Shown one piece after another: positions 1 to 8,892 of a stretch of 64,000 bases of DNA. The translations under genes and the position numbers were made by a program. The stretch spans positions 208,250-272,249 of the forward strand of contig NZ_LNYE01000022.1 of the NCBI RefSeq assembly GCF_001467695.1, given 5' to 3'. Source of the stretch: Legionella gratiana (GTDB lineage: Bacteria > Pseudomonadota > Gammaproteobacteria > Legionellales > Legionellaceae). The stretch's first letter is position 1, and each line of letters opens with the position of its first letter. The notes beneath the pieces were generated by a model, which searched no databases, was not told the origin of the DNA, and saw only the letters and a program-made list of their open reading frames with translations.

Positions 1-203
1 TTCTCTCCTTTAGAGTTGGCTTATTGATAGTCTTGGGATGATGATAGAGTAGTTACTTAGGAACGTTTTCCAAAGTAACGATTTTCATCTTTTAGACCGC
101 AATTACTTAAAAACTTAATAACTGGTGGCTACTATAGTCTAAAAATGCTCAAAATGTCGAGATCAAATAGCTTCGGTTATTCTTTATTAACAAAAGAATA
201 TGT

Positions 204-267
204 ATAATCCTAGAAAAAGTAGTGGGGTCCTACTATGCGTTACCCAACTGCCTTTTCTAGGATAATT
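204..267. repeat. Palindromic element, family A, copy 1
   Basis: Outer arms (ATAATCCTAGAAAA at 204-217 and TTTTCTAGGATAAT at 253-266) pair with one mismatch. Inside them AGTAG/CTACT forms a small inner hairpin. The same architecture recurs at 29941-30017, and a left half at 56868-56900. It sits 35 bp upstream of yebC. It may act as a structured 5' region or may simply be a dispersed REP-like repeat. The rest of 1-301 shows nothing recognisable. Confidence 0.7.
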
Positions 268-301
268 GATGCAAGTTGAAATCAGGTTTTGAGGTACTAT
301 T

Positions 302-1045
302 ATGGCTGGTCATAGTAAATGGGCGAATATTAAATTCCGAAAAGGGGTGCAAGATGCTAAACGAGGAAAAATATTCACTAAATTAATTCGAGAGATTACC
401 GTTGCGGCTCGTCTTAGTGGGGGAGATGAATCATCAAATCCAAGATTAAGAGATGCTGTAAAAAAAGCACTTAGTGCGAATATGAAGCGCGACACCATTG
501 ATAATGCGATTAAACGGGGTGTTGGGGGGCTTGATGGTGAGGCAATGGTTGTTATGCGTTATGAGGGCTATGGTCCCGGTGGAGTTGCTGTTCTTGTAGA
601 TTGCTTGTCTGATAATAAAAATAGAACTGTATCTGAGGTACGTCATGCATTCACAAAGAATGGGGGTAACTTGGGTACCGATGGTTCAGTGTCCTATCTT
701 TTTACGAATCAAGGCGAAATTCTTATGGAACCTGGCCAATCTGAAGAACGAGTGATGGAAGTCGCAATTGACGCTGGAGCAAATGATGTTTCTGTTGAAG
801 AAGGGCAGATTGAGGTGATTGTACCTGTAGAAGCGTATCATAGTGTATTAAATGCTTTAACAGATGCAGGATTGAAGATTGAACAATCTCATTTAACCAT
901 GCGTGCTCAAACTTTAGTACTTATTGATGATGAATCAGCACAAAGTTTGCTGAAATTAATCGATATGCTCGAGGATTTAGATGATGTACAGGAAGTATAC
1001 AGCAATGCTGAATTTTCAGAAAAAATATTAGAATCAATGAATTAA
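302..1045 (+). CDS. yebC: YebC/PmpR family transcriptional or translational regulator
   Basis: The 247-residue product has the family N-terminus ([15 protein letters not shown]) followed by a lysine/arginine-rich stretch, and the usual length of about 245 residues. YebC proteins are cytoplasmic; members have been described as DNA-binding regulators and, more recently, as factors easing ribosome stalling on proline runs. A GAGG-like ribosome site precedes the ATG. The stop codon overlaps the ruvC start (TAATG), so it heads a yebC-ruvC-ruvA operon, the common gammaproteobacterial order. Identity is clear; the exact molecular role is less certain. Confidence 0.96.
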   Translation: MAGHSKWANIKFRKGVQDAKRGKIFTKLIREITVAARLSGGDESSNPRLRDAVKKALSANMKRDTIDNAIKRGVGGLDGEAMVVMRYEGYGPGGVAVLVDCLSDNKNRTVSEVRHAFTKNGGNLGTDGSVSYLFTNQGEILMEPGQSEERVMEVAIDAGANDVSVEEGQIEVIVPVEAYHSVLNALTDAGLKIEQSHLTMRAQTLVLIDDESAQSLLKLIDMLEDLDDVQEVYSNAEFSEKILESMN

Positions 1046-1563
1046 TGACTATTATTTTAGGGATAGATCCTGGTTCAAGGATTACGGGTTATGGTCTAAT
1101 AAAAGAAGCAGATCGTAAAATTGAATACATTGATAGTGGGTGTATACGCACTACGCCAGATAGTGAGTTGAGTCAAAAATTGTTGCAAATTTATGATGGA
1201 ATTTGCCAATTAATGGATCATTATTCGCCTACAGAAGTGGCTATCGAACAAGTATTCATGCATGAAAATCCCAATTCTGCTTTAAAATTGGGACATGCAC
1301 GAGGTGTTGCTATGGTAGCAGCAGCTTCACATCGTGTTAAAGTCAGTGAGTATTCGGCACGGGAAATCAAACAGACTGTAGTGGGTTATGGTGCGGCTGA
1401 AAAAATTCAAGTAAGTCATATGGTGGTGAGTTTGCTTGCTTTAAATAAGGCTCCTCAAAAGGATGCTGCAGATGCCTTAGCCATAGCAATCTGTCATAGT
1501 CATATGCGCTATCATTTATCAACTGTGATCGGTAGACGAGGATTAAGGAGAAGGAAAAGATGA
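1045..1563 (+). CDS. ruvC: Crossover junction endodeoxyribonuclease RuvC
   Basis: RuvC is the Holliday-junction resolvase that cuts branched DNA with the RuvAB motor during recombination repair. The 172-residue protein has the RNase H-like fold signature [12 protein letters not shown] near the N-terminus. Its expected acidic active-site residues are D8, E68, D140 and D143. The start overlaps the yebC stop and the end overlaps the ruvA start by 4 bases (ATGA type), indicating translational coupling. The C-terminus ends in a basic tail ([10 protein letters not shown]). Confidence 0.98.
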   Translation: MTIILGIDPGSRITGYGLIKEADRKIEYIDSGCIRTTPDSELSQKLLQIYDGICQLMDHYSPTEVAIEQVFMHENPNSALKLGHARGVAMVAAASHRVKVSEYSAREIKQTVVGYGAAEKIQVSHMVVSLLALNKAPQKDAADALAIAICHSHMRYHLSTVIGRRGLRRRKR

Positions 1564-2156
1564 TTGGTTGGTTGGATGGGCATATTGTTGATAAACATCA
1601 GCCAGGAAAGTTAGTGCTCAATGTCCATGGAGTTGGATATGATGTGGAAACCTCATTAAATACCTTTTTTAAATTAGATGCCATCAATAGTTCAGTGGGT
1701 TTACATATACATACTATTGTTCGAGAAGATGCGTTACTTTTATATGGTTTTTTAGATCGCCAAGAACGAGAATTATTTAGGGCTTTAATTAAAGTAAACG
1801 GAGTAGGTCCAAAACTAGCTATGTCCGTTCTTTCGAGTATTACTCCCAATGAGTTTATTCAATGCATTCAACAGGAAAATGCTGATTTTTTGATGAAATT
1901 ACCAGGCATAGGTAAGAAAACAGCTGAACGATTGGTAGTAGAAATGCGTGATAGCTTGAAACAATTTTCTGTGTCTGTTTCTGACTCTGTAAAATCTAAT
2001 CCTATGATGAGTGGTCAGGATGAGGCAGTGAGTGCTTTAGAAGCATTGGGATATAAGCCTCAAGAAGCGTTAAAAGCAGTTAATAAGGTAAATGATGGTT
2101 TGAAAAGTTGCGAGCAGTTAATTCGAGAAGCGTTGCAAGTGTTAGCTCGAGGATGA
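1560..2156 (+). CDS. ruvA: Holliday junction branch migration protein RuvA
   Basis: RuvA binds the four-way junction as a tetramer and loads the RuvB helicase. The 198-residue protein has the N-terminal OB-fold ([16 protein letters not shown]), two helix-hairpin-helix motifs around residues 70-130 ([12 protein letters not shown] and [12 protein letters not shown]), and the C-terminal RuvB-contacting domain ([10 protein letters not shown]). The start lies inside the end of ruvC. No ruvB follows; the next gene is a convergent accessory gene, so ruvB must be elsewhere. Confidence 0.98.
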   Translation: MIGWLDGHIVDKHQPGKLVLNVHGVGYDVETSLNTFFKLDAINSSVGLHIHTIVREDALLLYGFLDRQERELFRALIKVNGVGPKLAMSVLSSITPNEFIQCIQQENADFLMKLPGIGKKTAERLVVEMRDSLKQFSVSVSDSVKSNPMMSGQDEAVSALEALGYKPQEALKAVNKVNDGLKSCEQLIREALQVLARG

Positions 2157-2253
2157 GCCTATTTTTGAGAATAAATTTTGGAATTTTGCATCCCTGCTCG
2201 GATTGATTCAATCCATTACGGCCGTTAAAAAAGATGAGCGAACTCAGTACACT

Positions 2254-3045
2254 TTAAAAAATCTGGCATGGGTTATTTTTTTCTACTTCTTGATCTATAG
2301 TCTTATCCTTATTTCTTATTTCATTGATTTGTTGTTTCATATTTTTCATAGTTTCTTTAAGTTCTACTTTATCTTCCATATTTTTACCAGTTTTAAGAAA
2401 AAAGCGTTTTTCCTGAGATTGGTTTAAATAAGACTCTATAAATGCTTTTCTTTCTGGGTCTGCCATAAGCGATTGATTTTTTATTATTTGCTGATGATAC
2501 TTATCTAAAAGGGCGCAATAGGCGAATTGATCCTTTGGACGAACAGGGGAAGCCATACTCATGCGGTATTCTAAAGATTTTAACGCCTCAGAATAAGACA
2601 AAATAGGAATACCTTGCTTCTTTACAGAAGTAACTAACTGCAGCCCAAAATCTTGAGCGTCTGCTAATTGGACAGTAATATCAGGCCATTTTTTCTCTTT
2701 GTGCTCAAGTTTATAATCGCACACGCCCCCTAAACCTTTTTTAGATGGATCTTTCGTGATTTTAAAAGGGAATTCCGAGATATTTTTTAAAGCTTCCATT
2801 ATTTGATGTGCTTTTAAAGGATTTGAGACGAGAATATCAATATCTCCTGGATTTTCAAATCCATGTGTTGAATATTCAACTCCATGTAAGAGTAATCCCA
2901 TACTGCCTTGAACGATGGGTTTGATTTGATTGCTTTTATTTGTTTGATCCCACTTTTGGAAACATTGCGTCAAATTTCTCGCTACACAACAGAGGTGATC
3001 AGTAGAATAATTAATAGGTTCTGAATTTGATTTAGAATTCATCAT
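2254..3045 (-). CDS. Nucleotidyltransferase-fold protein ending in a CaaX-like motif (candidate effector)
   Basis: The 263-residue protein shows the polymerase-beta-type nucleotidyltransferase signature: GS at residues 47-48, then DID at 68-70 (PGDIDILV), then a later acidic strand (PDITVQL). Such domains transfer a nucleoside monophosphate from NTP to a substrate; the substrate here cannot be told. The C-terminal quarter is lysine- and glutamate-rich and helical. The last four residues are C-Q-I-F, resembling a eukaryotic prenylation (CaaX) box, which Legionella effectors are known to exploit. There is no signal peptide and no membrane segment. It is a monocistronic gene converging on ruvA. 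The effector role is inference; the fold call is fairly secure. Confidence 0.6.
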   Translation of the reverse strand: MMNSKSNSEPINYSTDHLCCVARNLTQCFQKWDQTNKSNQIKPIVQGSMGLLLHGVEYSTHGFENPGDIDILVSNPLKAHQIMEALKNISEFPFKITKDPSKKGLGGVCDYKLEHKEKKWPDITVQLADAQDFGLQLVTSVKKQGIPILSYSEALKSLEYRMSMASPVRPKDQFAYCALLDKYHQQIIKNQSLMADPERKAFIESYLNQSQEKRFFLKTGKNMEDKVELKETMKNMKQQINEIRNKDKTIDQEVEKNNPCQIF

Positions 3046-3484
3046 TAACTCTTACAATTAATTTATATATTATTTAATCATAAAGATTAATATTAGTACA
3101 ATTGATTGTGTTTATATGTTATATCAATGAATTGAATATTGAACTGATAAAAGCAGTTGATCTCTATTACGAAAATCAACTGCTTTTTTAGGATTGCCGT
3201 TATCATTGAACGAGAGAATAGACTAAAGGAGGGGCGGGGAAAGGAGAAAGGCTTCGTTAATGCATTTAATCCCGGAATAAAAAGATTTGTACCCACGATA
3301 GGTTAGAGATGATGCCCATGTAAGTAGATCCTTCGCGCAAAAAACACACTCAGGATGACCTACCTAGTACTCTTTCAAAGGAAAAAAGATCGCTTACCAT
3401 TGAATTGTTCAAATCTGGGTACAATGAAACTTTCTAGGAAGTTACCAATGATTTATTATTGCTCTACAAGGAAGGCGTATCTAC
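3046..3484. other. Gene-free interval between the NTase gene and corA
   Basis: No convincing gene is present. The interval contains a strong hairpin (3149-3189, listed separately), and a TTAATATT-containing 9-mer at 3086-3094 that resembles the Legionella PmrA box (8 of 9 positions) about 40 bp upstream of the NTase start, but in the opposite orientation. The stretch 3190-3484 shows nothing recognisable. Confidence 0.5.
3149..3189. terminator. Hairpin terminator, probably bidirectional
   Basis: An inverted repeat (AAAAGCAGTTGAT ... ATCAACTGCTTTT) encloses a 13-base loop. It is flanked by A residues on the left and seven T residues on the right, so it could work in both directions. It lies downstream of corA, which is read on the minus strand. 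Confidence 0.7.
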
Positions 3485-4465
3485 TTAAAACCATTTCTTC
3501 TTTTTAAAGTATCTAAAGGGTACCCATGCAGAAAAAAACATCATAATAAGTGCAATAGGATAACCTATATACCAACGTAACTCCGGCATATGTTCAAAAT
3601 TCATGCCATATATACTTGCAATTAACGTTGGTGGTAAAAAGACAACAGCAGCCATAGAGAAAATTTTAATGATATTATTTTGTTCTATGTTGATCATACC
3701 TAGAGTTGCATCAAGTAAGAAATTAAATTTGGTAGATAGGAAACTTGCATAATCATTGATGGCATTGATATCTTTATTAATTATTATTAAAGACGACCGC
3801 ATGTCTTTGGATATTTCAGGACCATGAGTTTGTTCTAGGAACGAGATTAATCGAATCAATGACACTAAGCTTTCTCCTGCTTTAGTTCCTAGATCACCAT
3901 TTGCCCCTATATTTTGTAATATCTGTTTATAATCAGTTTCGTTTATTGTTGGGTTGCTTGCTTTTGAGTGAAAAATTAGTTGTGAAATTTCATCAAATTT
4001 ATGGCTTATTTTTTCTAAAATATCAGCAAGCCTTTCTGTTGCTGTATCTAATAATTCAATGAGCATCGATGTTGCATTGAATACCTTTGTTTTCGATCGT
4101 AATAATTTTGAACTAAACAAATCAAACGTATAAAGTTTAGTATAACGTACAGTAATTAATTGTTTCTTAGTAAGAATGAACGTGACTACATCAGTTTTTA
4201 CTTCAGGTAAATCTGACATAGCAACCATGGTTGCTGTCATAAAGAGAACATTATTTTCAATATACAGACGGCTGGAAGGTTCAATTTCTTCCATTTCCTT
4301 TTTAGTAGGAATTTCAAGTTGCAATTGTTCCTCGACAATTGTTTCTTCTTTTTTTGTTGGACATATCAAATCTATCCATAACGCATTATCAAGTAGGTGA
4401 TTATTAGCTTCTTTAAGTTCTTCAGACTGTATGCCTGATTGTGTTTGAAAATAAATAACCACCAT
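3485..4465 (-). CDS. CorA-family divalent cation (Mg2+/Co2+) transporter
   Basis: CorA proteins are pentameric inner-membrane channels for Mg2+ and other divalent cations. The 326-residue product has the long soluble helical N-terminal domain, then two C-terminal membrane helices (about 268-286 and 299-318). The diagnostic GMN motif is at residues 287-289 after the first helix, and the tail is basic (FKKKKWF). The periplasmic loop after GMN (FEHMPEL) follows the family pattern. It is an isolated gene with a hairpin terminator downstream. The identity is clear; ion preference is not visible. Confidence 0.93.
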   Translation of the reverse strand: MVVIYFQTQSGIQSEELKEANNHLLDNALWIDLICPTKKEETIVEEQLQLEIPTKKEMEEIEPSSRLYIENNVLFMTATMVAMSDLPEVKTDVVTFILTKKQLITVRYTKLYTFDLFSSKLLRSKTKVFNATSMLIELLDTATERLADILEKISHKFDEISQLIFHSKASNPTINETDYKQILQNIGANGDLGTKAGESLVSLIRLISFLEQTHGPEISKDMRSSLIIINKDINAINDYASFLSTKFNFLLDATLGMINIEQNNIIKIFSMAAVVFLPPTLIASIYGMNFEHMPELRWYIGYPIALIMMFFSAWVPFRYFKKKKWF

Positions 4466-4623
4466 GTTTTCTTATCCTTATGAGTTCAAGTAAATACTGA
4501 TATTAGCTTACCTTATTTTTTAGATCATTAAATCTTATCATTAGAGCCTACGCAAAGAAAAATTGATCTAAATTTGGGTTTGCCTGAAGAGTGAATAATC
4601 GCCAGGCATTTTATATTGAAAAC

Positions 4624-5313
4624 TCATTTGAAAAGAGCATATTGGGAGTGACTTAGAAAGTAGCTATCAGGATAATAGGCAAATAATACAGAGCCGTTTT
4701 TAATGGTATTGATGATGAATTTTGCTAGGCTTGCAGCGATTGCAGGACAGCCCCATGAACAGCCAGCACGGCCTGTTTCTTTGATAAATGAAGGTTCCAC
4801 ATACCATGCTCCATGTACCACAACTCGTCGAGTGTGCGCGTTAGAGTTTAAGTCTTTCTCTAAGCCTTCGAGGTTTAAAGAATAACCTTTATGTCCTATA
4901 TAAGTATCTTCAGTAATATAGGTTCCAAGGCTGGATTCTTTGCTCAACATCTCGTTAGAAAACTTATATGGGATAGGACCTCTGCCTGAATTTTTACCAT
5001 GTGCAACATAGGTTTTAAGTACTAAAGTATACTTTTTCATATCAAAAATCCACATGCGACGTCGATTAGATGGAACAGAAAAGTCGATAATTGTAAGAAT
5101 TGGATTTTTGACTTTTCCTTGAACAAAAGCTTTTTTATAGGCTCTTAAAGCAAGTTTAATTACCTCTTTATTTAACTTTGGAGCTGAGTGGCTTAGTTTT
5201 TGTAATATGACTTGCTCAATGGGAGGATTTATCTTTTGTTCTATGTTAGTGTTTGGAGCTGGATAATGATGTGTTATTACTAGGGATAATAAAAAAGCAA
5301 TTGGTTTAATCAT
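4624..5313 (-). CDS. Murein L,D-transpeptidase catalytic domain protein (YkuD_2 type)
   Basis: The 229-residue protein begins with a short hydrophobic leader (residues 3-14), consistent with export. The C-terminal half has the catalytic pattern of this family: H167 in VVHGAW, then GRAGCSWGCPA with the presumed nucleophile C189. L,D-transpeptidases use this cysteine to cross-link peptidoglycan or attach lipoproteins; some relatives of this short class lack a proven activity. It stands alone, without an operon partner. Confidence 0.82.
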   Translation of the reverse strand: MIKPIAFLLSLVITHHYPAPNTNIEQKINPPIEQVILQKLSHSAPKLNKEVIKLALRAYKKAFVQGKVKNPILTIIDFSVPSNRRRMWIFDMKKYTLVLKTYVAHGKNSGRGPIPYKFSNEMLSKESSLGTYITEDTYIGHKGYSLNLEGLEKDLNSNAHTRRVVVHGAWYVEPSFIKETGRAGCSWGCPAIAASLAKFIINTIKNGSVLFAYYPDSYFLSHSQYALFK

Positions 5314-5668
5314 TGTGCCTCACATATTTTGGGGATTAAAAATAGAACCTATACTGCATTGAGAGTCATTTCATCATGAGTTTTGGCGCGTCAATCACCA
5401 TTGATGCTTTCTTGCTAACCCCATGAATTAACTGATTTTTTACCGAAACTAAAAAATCGAATTTCTTCCTGACATAGCCTATATATGGCTAAGATTATTC
5501 GTAAAGGTCTTAATTTAATCGAAACTTCAAGGTTAAATTATAACCATAAAGATTTAAATTAATCCAATTTGTTGTTTTTATATATCATATAAGAGAGATA
5601 AATATGTTATTAGTAACAGTTAATTAACGCTCCTAAGAGAAGGATGTATAAATGAATAACCACGCTAA
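5314..5668. other. Gene-free interval between the L,D-transpeptidase and histidine kinase genes
   Basis: About 355 bp of AT-rich DNA with no open frame that resembles a gene. I see no clear terminator or repeat in it. Confidence 0.5.
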
Positions 5669-7081
5669 TTAACTATTTTCCTGTGTGGGTAAAAAGAATC
5701 TTACAATGAGTCCGGTACCTTCTTTAGGGGTATCTAAAAGTAATCTACCGCCGTGCAATTCAGCTATCTGTTGGACTATTGCCAAACCAAGGCCGCTCCC
5801 TGGGCTTTTATTTCCCAAAACGCGAAAAAAACGCTCAAAAACACGAGATTGCAATTCAGCTGGAATCCCTGGGCCATTATCGCTTACTTCGAGCATGACT
5901 TCGTTTTGAAGCTTTGAGAGACGGACTAAAATCCGTCCGTGTTCATTGCAGTAACGAATGGAGTTATCTACAAGATTACGAATCAATATTCCTAATGCTG
6001 TTGAATTTCCATAAACAATTAGATTTTCAGTATTGCTTTCAAATTCTAGATCAATTTGTTTTTCTACTGCTGCTGGTGCAAGCATAGCAAGTATTTCCCG
6101 AGTTAATCTGCTTAAATTAACCTCATCTTTTTCATCCATGTGTGTTGCTTCAGGAACAAGTCGACTCATGGTAAGGAGCTGTTGTACTATATGAGTACTA
6201 CGATTGACACTAGCGATAAGTTTTTGCAATGCTTGATTCTTTTCTTCTATATCATTGGAATGTAAAGCAACCTGTGCTTGTGTTTTAAGTGCGGCAAGAG
6301 GAGTGCGTAATTCATGTGCTGCATCAGCAGCAAAACGCTTTTCTCGTTCAAATCCTTCTTTAAGTCTAAAAAACAATTTATTCAACTCATCGATTACAGG
6401 TTTAATTTCTTCAGGAATCTCATGCAGATCAACTGGTTCAAGATGAGTAGGTGCACGGTTTGCTACTTCTTCTGCTACCTTATCAAGACTGTCCAAACCT
6501 CGACCAATAATAATCCAAATCAATAAACCAGATAATGGAAAAGTCAAAAGCATAATATAAAGATCGTCTTGTGCAATCCTGTGTCCTAGTTCATTACGTG
6601 TATCATAACGTTCTGCCAACACAGTACGTATGCCTGCTTTATCATTATAAGTAGTAAATACACGCCAATCTTGATTGGATATTTTTTTATCACTAAATCC
6701 ATCGATTTCCGAAGCTAACGGTATTTTAGGTGCTGTAGACGAGTGCAATAATAATTTCCCACCATTAGTCCAAACTTGAAAATTAAATTTGTCGAGATAA
6801 TTTTCTGGAGGTTCATCATTTAAAAATCGCTTTTTATAGAAGGTATCAATTTTTTGTGGAATTGTTTCAAGTGCATCTTGAATTTTGACAAGAGGACGTT
6901 GATGGAGATCATCACCTAGTAGAGCTTGGTAAGATAATGCAGAAATGGCCATCAAAGTATCTAAATGGTCCTGGATGTCCTTTTGATCAAGATAATAGTT
7001 TCCTATAGCAGTTAAGGTAGTCGTTATCGTAATCGCCAATAAAAGATTTATAAGAAGAAACTTACGTATAGAAGATTTCAC
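5669..7081 (-). CDS. pmrB: Sensor histidine kinase, PmrB/QseC type
   Basis: The 470-residue membrane kinase has TM1 at about 7-28, a periplasmic sensor of about 145 residues and TM2 at about 173-193. A HAMP linker follows, then a HisKA domain with the phospho-acceptor H256 (AADAAHELRTPLAAL) and a HATPase domain with N box (NLVDNSIRYC), G1 (VSDNGPGIP) and G2 (GSGLGLAIVQQI). It overlaps the response-regulator gene upstream by 4 bases, so the two are co-translated. In Legionella the PmrAB pair near yebC-ruvCA controls many Dot/Icm effector genes. I assign pmrB from this synteny and the regulator sequence; orthology was not tested. Confidence 0.8.
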   Translation of the reverse strand: MKSSIRKFLLINLLLAITITTTLTAIGNYYLDQKDIQDHLDTLMAISALSYQALLGDDLHQRPLVKIQDALETIPQKIDTFYKKRFLNDEPPENYLDKFNFQVWTNGGKLLLHSSTAPKIPLASEIDGFSDKKISNQDWRVFTTYNDKAGIRTVLAERYDTRNELGHRIAQDDLYIMLLTFPLSGLLIWIIIGRGLDSLDKVAEEVANRAPTHLEPVDLHEIPEEIKPVIDELNKLFFRLKEGFEREKRFAADAAHELRTPLAALKTQAQVALHSNDIEEKNQALQKLIASVNRSTHIVQQLLTMSRLVPEATHMDEKDEVNLSRLTREILAMLAPAAVEKQIDLEFESNTENLIVYGNSTALGILIRNLVDNSIRYCNEHGRILVRLSKLQNEVMLEVSDNGPGIPAELQSRVFERFFRVLGNKSPGSGLGLAIVQQIAELHGGRLLLDTPKEGTGLIVRFFLPTQENS

Positions 7082-7755
7082 GATACAATAATACCATCAT
7101 TTTTTTCTGCCATATATCCAACACCTCTTATTGTTCGAATAAAATTGGCATTAAGTTTTTTACGTAAATTATGAATATGAACTTCTAATGCATTACTGTC
7201 CACATCTTCTTCCCAACCGTAAATACTTTGCATCAGTTGTTCGCGAGATAGAACTTGACCACTGTTTTCTAGAAGTTTTTGTAATAGGGCGAATTCCCTG
7301 CGTGGGACATTAACTAATACATCATCAACAAACACAGAGTGAGCGGCTGGATCTAGAGTAATATTTCGATATTGTAAGACTGCGTCAGCACGACCTTGTG
7401 AGCGCCTCACCAAAGCTCTAATTCTCGCGCTCAGTTCATTTAAGTCAAAAGGCTTCACTAGATAGTCGTCAGCTCCACTGTCTAAGCCTTTGACACGATC
7501 CTCTACAGACTCTCTGGCTGTTAAAATAATAACAGGAGTAGGATTTCCATCATTACGAATACTTTGTAGTAAAGCAAGACCAGATAGTTTGGGTAATCCT
7601 AAATCAAGGATAATGAGCTCGAATGATTCAGATTTTAAAGCTGCTCGAGCGGCTTCACCGTCTTTAAGCCAATCAACAATATAACCAAACTGAGTTAACC
7701 CAGTTTTTACAGCGTCGCCAAGTAATTCATCATCTTCAACTAGCAATAGTCTCAT
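7078..7755 (-). CDS. pmrA: OmpR-family response regulator, PmrA type
   Basis: The 225-residue regulator has a receiver domain (acidic pocket EDDE at 7-10, phospho-acceptor D51, conserved K99 in YLVKPF) joined to a winged-helix DNA-binding domain (PRREFALLQKLLE ... VHIHNLRKKL). It is the first gene of the pair with the kinase. In L. pneumophila PmrA activates Dot/Icm effector genes through sites resembling cTTAATatT, so it may control the effector-like genes found elsewhere in this window. Family certain; orthology with PmrA inferred from context. Confidence 0.85.
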   Translation of the reverse strand: MRLLLVEDDELLGDAVKTGLTQFGYIVDWLKDGEAARAALKSESFELIILDLGLPKLSGLALLQSIRNDGNPTPVIILTARESVEDRVKGLDSGADDYLVKPFDLNELSARIRALVRRSQGRADAVLQYRNITLDPAAHSVFVDDVLVNVPRREFALLQKLLENSGQVLSREQLMQSIYGWEEDVDSNALEVHIHNLRKKLNANFIRTIRGVGYMAEKNDGIIVS

Positions 7756-7763
7756 TCTTGCTC

Positions 7764-8309
7764 CTACTGTTTTTCAAGTTCAGTGCCATCCATGTGCTTT
7801 GTTAGATAAAAAGCTTGAATTAATACAAAAAGTAGAGTTAAGCCGACTCCACCAAATAATTTAAAGTTAACCCATGCATCAGTATTAAAATTATACGCTA
7901 CATAAATATTGACGGCCCCCATCATGAGAAAAAATAATGCCCAAGCTGTATTTAATCTTAGCCATATTTTTTTAGGCAATGTGACGTTAGTGTCCATCAT
8001 TTTTTGAATTAAAGGCTTACTACCCACATAGCCTGAACCAAAAAAGACTAATGCAGAGAGCCAATAAATACCGGTTGGCTTCAATTTAATGAACCATGGA
8101 TTATGGAAAAAGAGGGTTGCTCCTCCCAGGATCATAATTATAGCGAGACTGACTAAATGCATTTTTTCGTAATGTTGAAATTTTAATCTATAAAAAGCGA
8201 CCTGACTTAAAGAAGCGATCATAGCAACAGCTGTAGCGGTATAGATGCCAAAAAATTTGTATACGATAAAAAATAAAACTATAGGAAAAAAATCAAATAG
8301 TAATTTCAT
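7764..8309 (-). CDS. ispZ: Inner-membrane septation protein A (YciB/IspZ)
   Basis: The 181-residue polytopic protein starts with the family signature ([18 protein letters not shown]) and keeps the internal motif KPLIQKMMD followed by [12 protein letters not shown]. About five membrane helices are visible. YciB contributes to normal cell-envelope synthesis and division. It sits 8 bp upstream of the pmrA-like gene on the same strand, so it may be read into pmrAB. Confidence 0.93.
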   Translation of the reverse strand: MKLLFDFFPIVLFFIVYKFFGIYTATAVAMIASLSQVAFYRLKFQHYEKMHLVSLAIIMILGGATLFFHNPWFIKLKPTGIYWLSALVFFGSGYVGSKPLIQKMMDTNVTLPKKIWLRLNTAWALFFLMMGAVNIYVAYNFNTDAWVNFKLFGGVGLTLLFVLIQAFYLTKHMDGTELEKQ

Positions 8310-8636
8310 ATTGTCTTTATATAAAAAAGTAAGTTACTTTGAGTATAACACAAGTTTTGGTGCTCTCCTTCACGCTTATCTATCAGAAATAAAAAATAAT
8401 AATTATTATTCATCAAAGTTTAGAGTAAATACACTCGAACTTCTTTTATTGATACTCATTACTAAAGATAAACTCAGATTTTATTAAGTCAAGCTCCGAA
8501 GTTTCAAGTTCACTCCTAAATTGGCAGATATGAATGACTTTTCTTAGATCACCATTTTAGTGTCTCATAGGCTACCATACAAATCTTAAGCAGCTATTAA
8601 GAAAGGAAGCACAGCAATTAATAACTTTGTACTGGC
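8310..8636. other. Gene-free interval before the ABM pseudogene
   Basis: About 330 bp upstream of ispZ with no gene-like open frame. It should hold the ispZ promoter; I cannot name a specific site. A short open frame from 8245 is a shadow of ispZ running into this AT-rich DNA. Confidence 0.4.
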
Positions 8637-8892
8637 ATGTATGGTTTTTTGATGAAAGCAGCACTAAAAAACTTAATTCCTATCACTCAGCGTGAAGAAG
8701 GCTGTATCTACTATGATTTACATTAAGAAAACGAAAACTCACAATGTTTTTTCTTTACGAAAATTGGAAAAGCGAACTTGTAACGTAAGGCTTTCATCAA
8801 GAATCAAGCATATCTTGAACGGATAACTAAGGCACATAGTCAGGGAGAGGAATTGTTAACACGCCTTAACCAACAAATATTTTTTGCCCAAA
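8637..8892 (+). pseudogene. Antibiotic biosynthesis monooxygenase (ABM/YgiN-like) remnant
   Basis: Reading through stops and frame changes gives three consecutive ABM-domain blocks: ALKNLIPITQREEGCIYYDLH, then FFLYENWKSELV in a second frame, then AFIKNQAYLERITKAHSQ in a third. These match the family order 'EpGCi.Ydlh - f.fyE.W.s - H...p'. An in-frame TAA replaces the residue after DLH, and at least two frameshifts follow. The 3' end overlaps the convergent end of the lytic transglycosylase gene. It is a broken small heme-degrading or quinol-oxidising type monooxygenase of unknown original role. Confidence 0.75.

Noticed and set aside
2203..2427. 74-codon plus-strand frame overlapping the NTase gene end
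   Set aside because: It is low-complexity Phe/Ile-rich sequence made by the reverse of lysine- and glutamate-rich codons in the NTase tail.
3093..3296. 67-codon minus-strand frame next to the terminator
   Set aside because: It runs through a clear terminator hairpin, lacks a ribosome site and has no gene-like composition.
3320..3365. Sequence resembling the common 'CTCAGGATGAC' type repeat
   Set aside because: Only one degraded occurrence in the window; not enough to call a repeat family.
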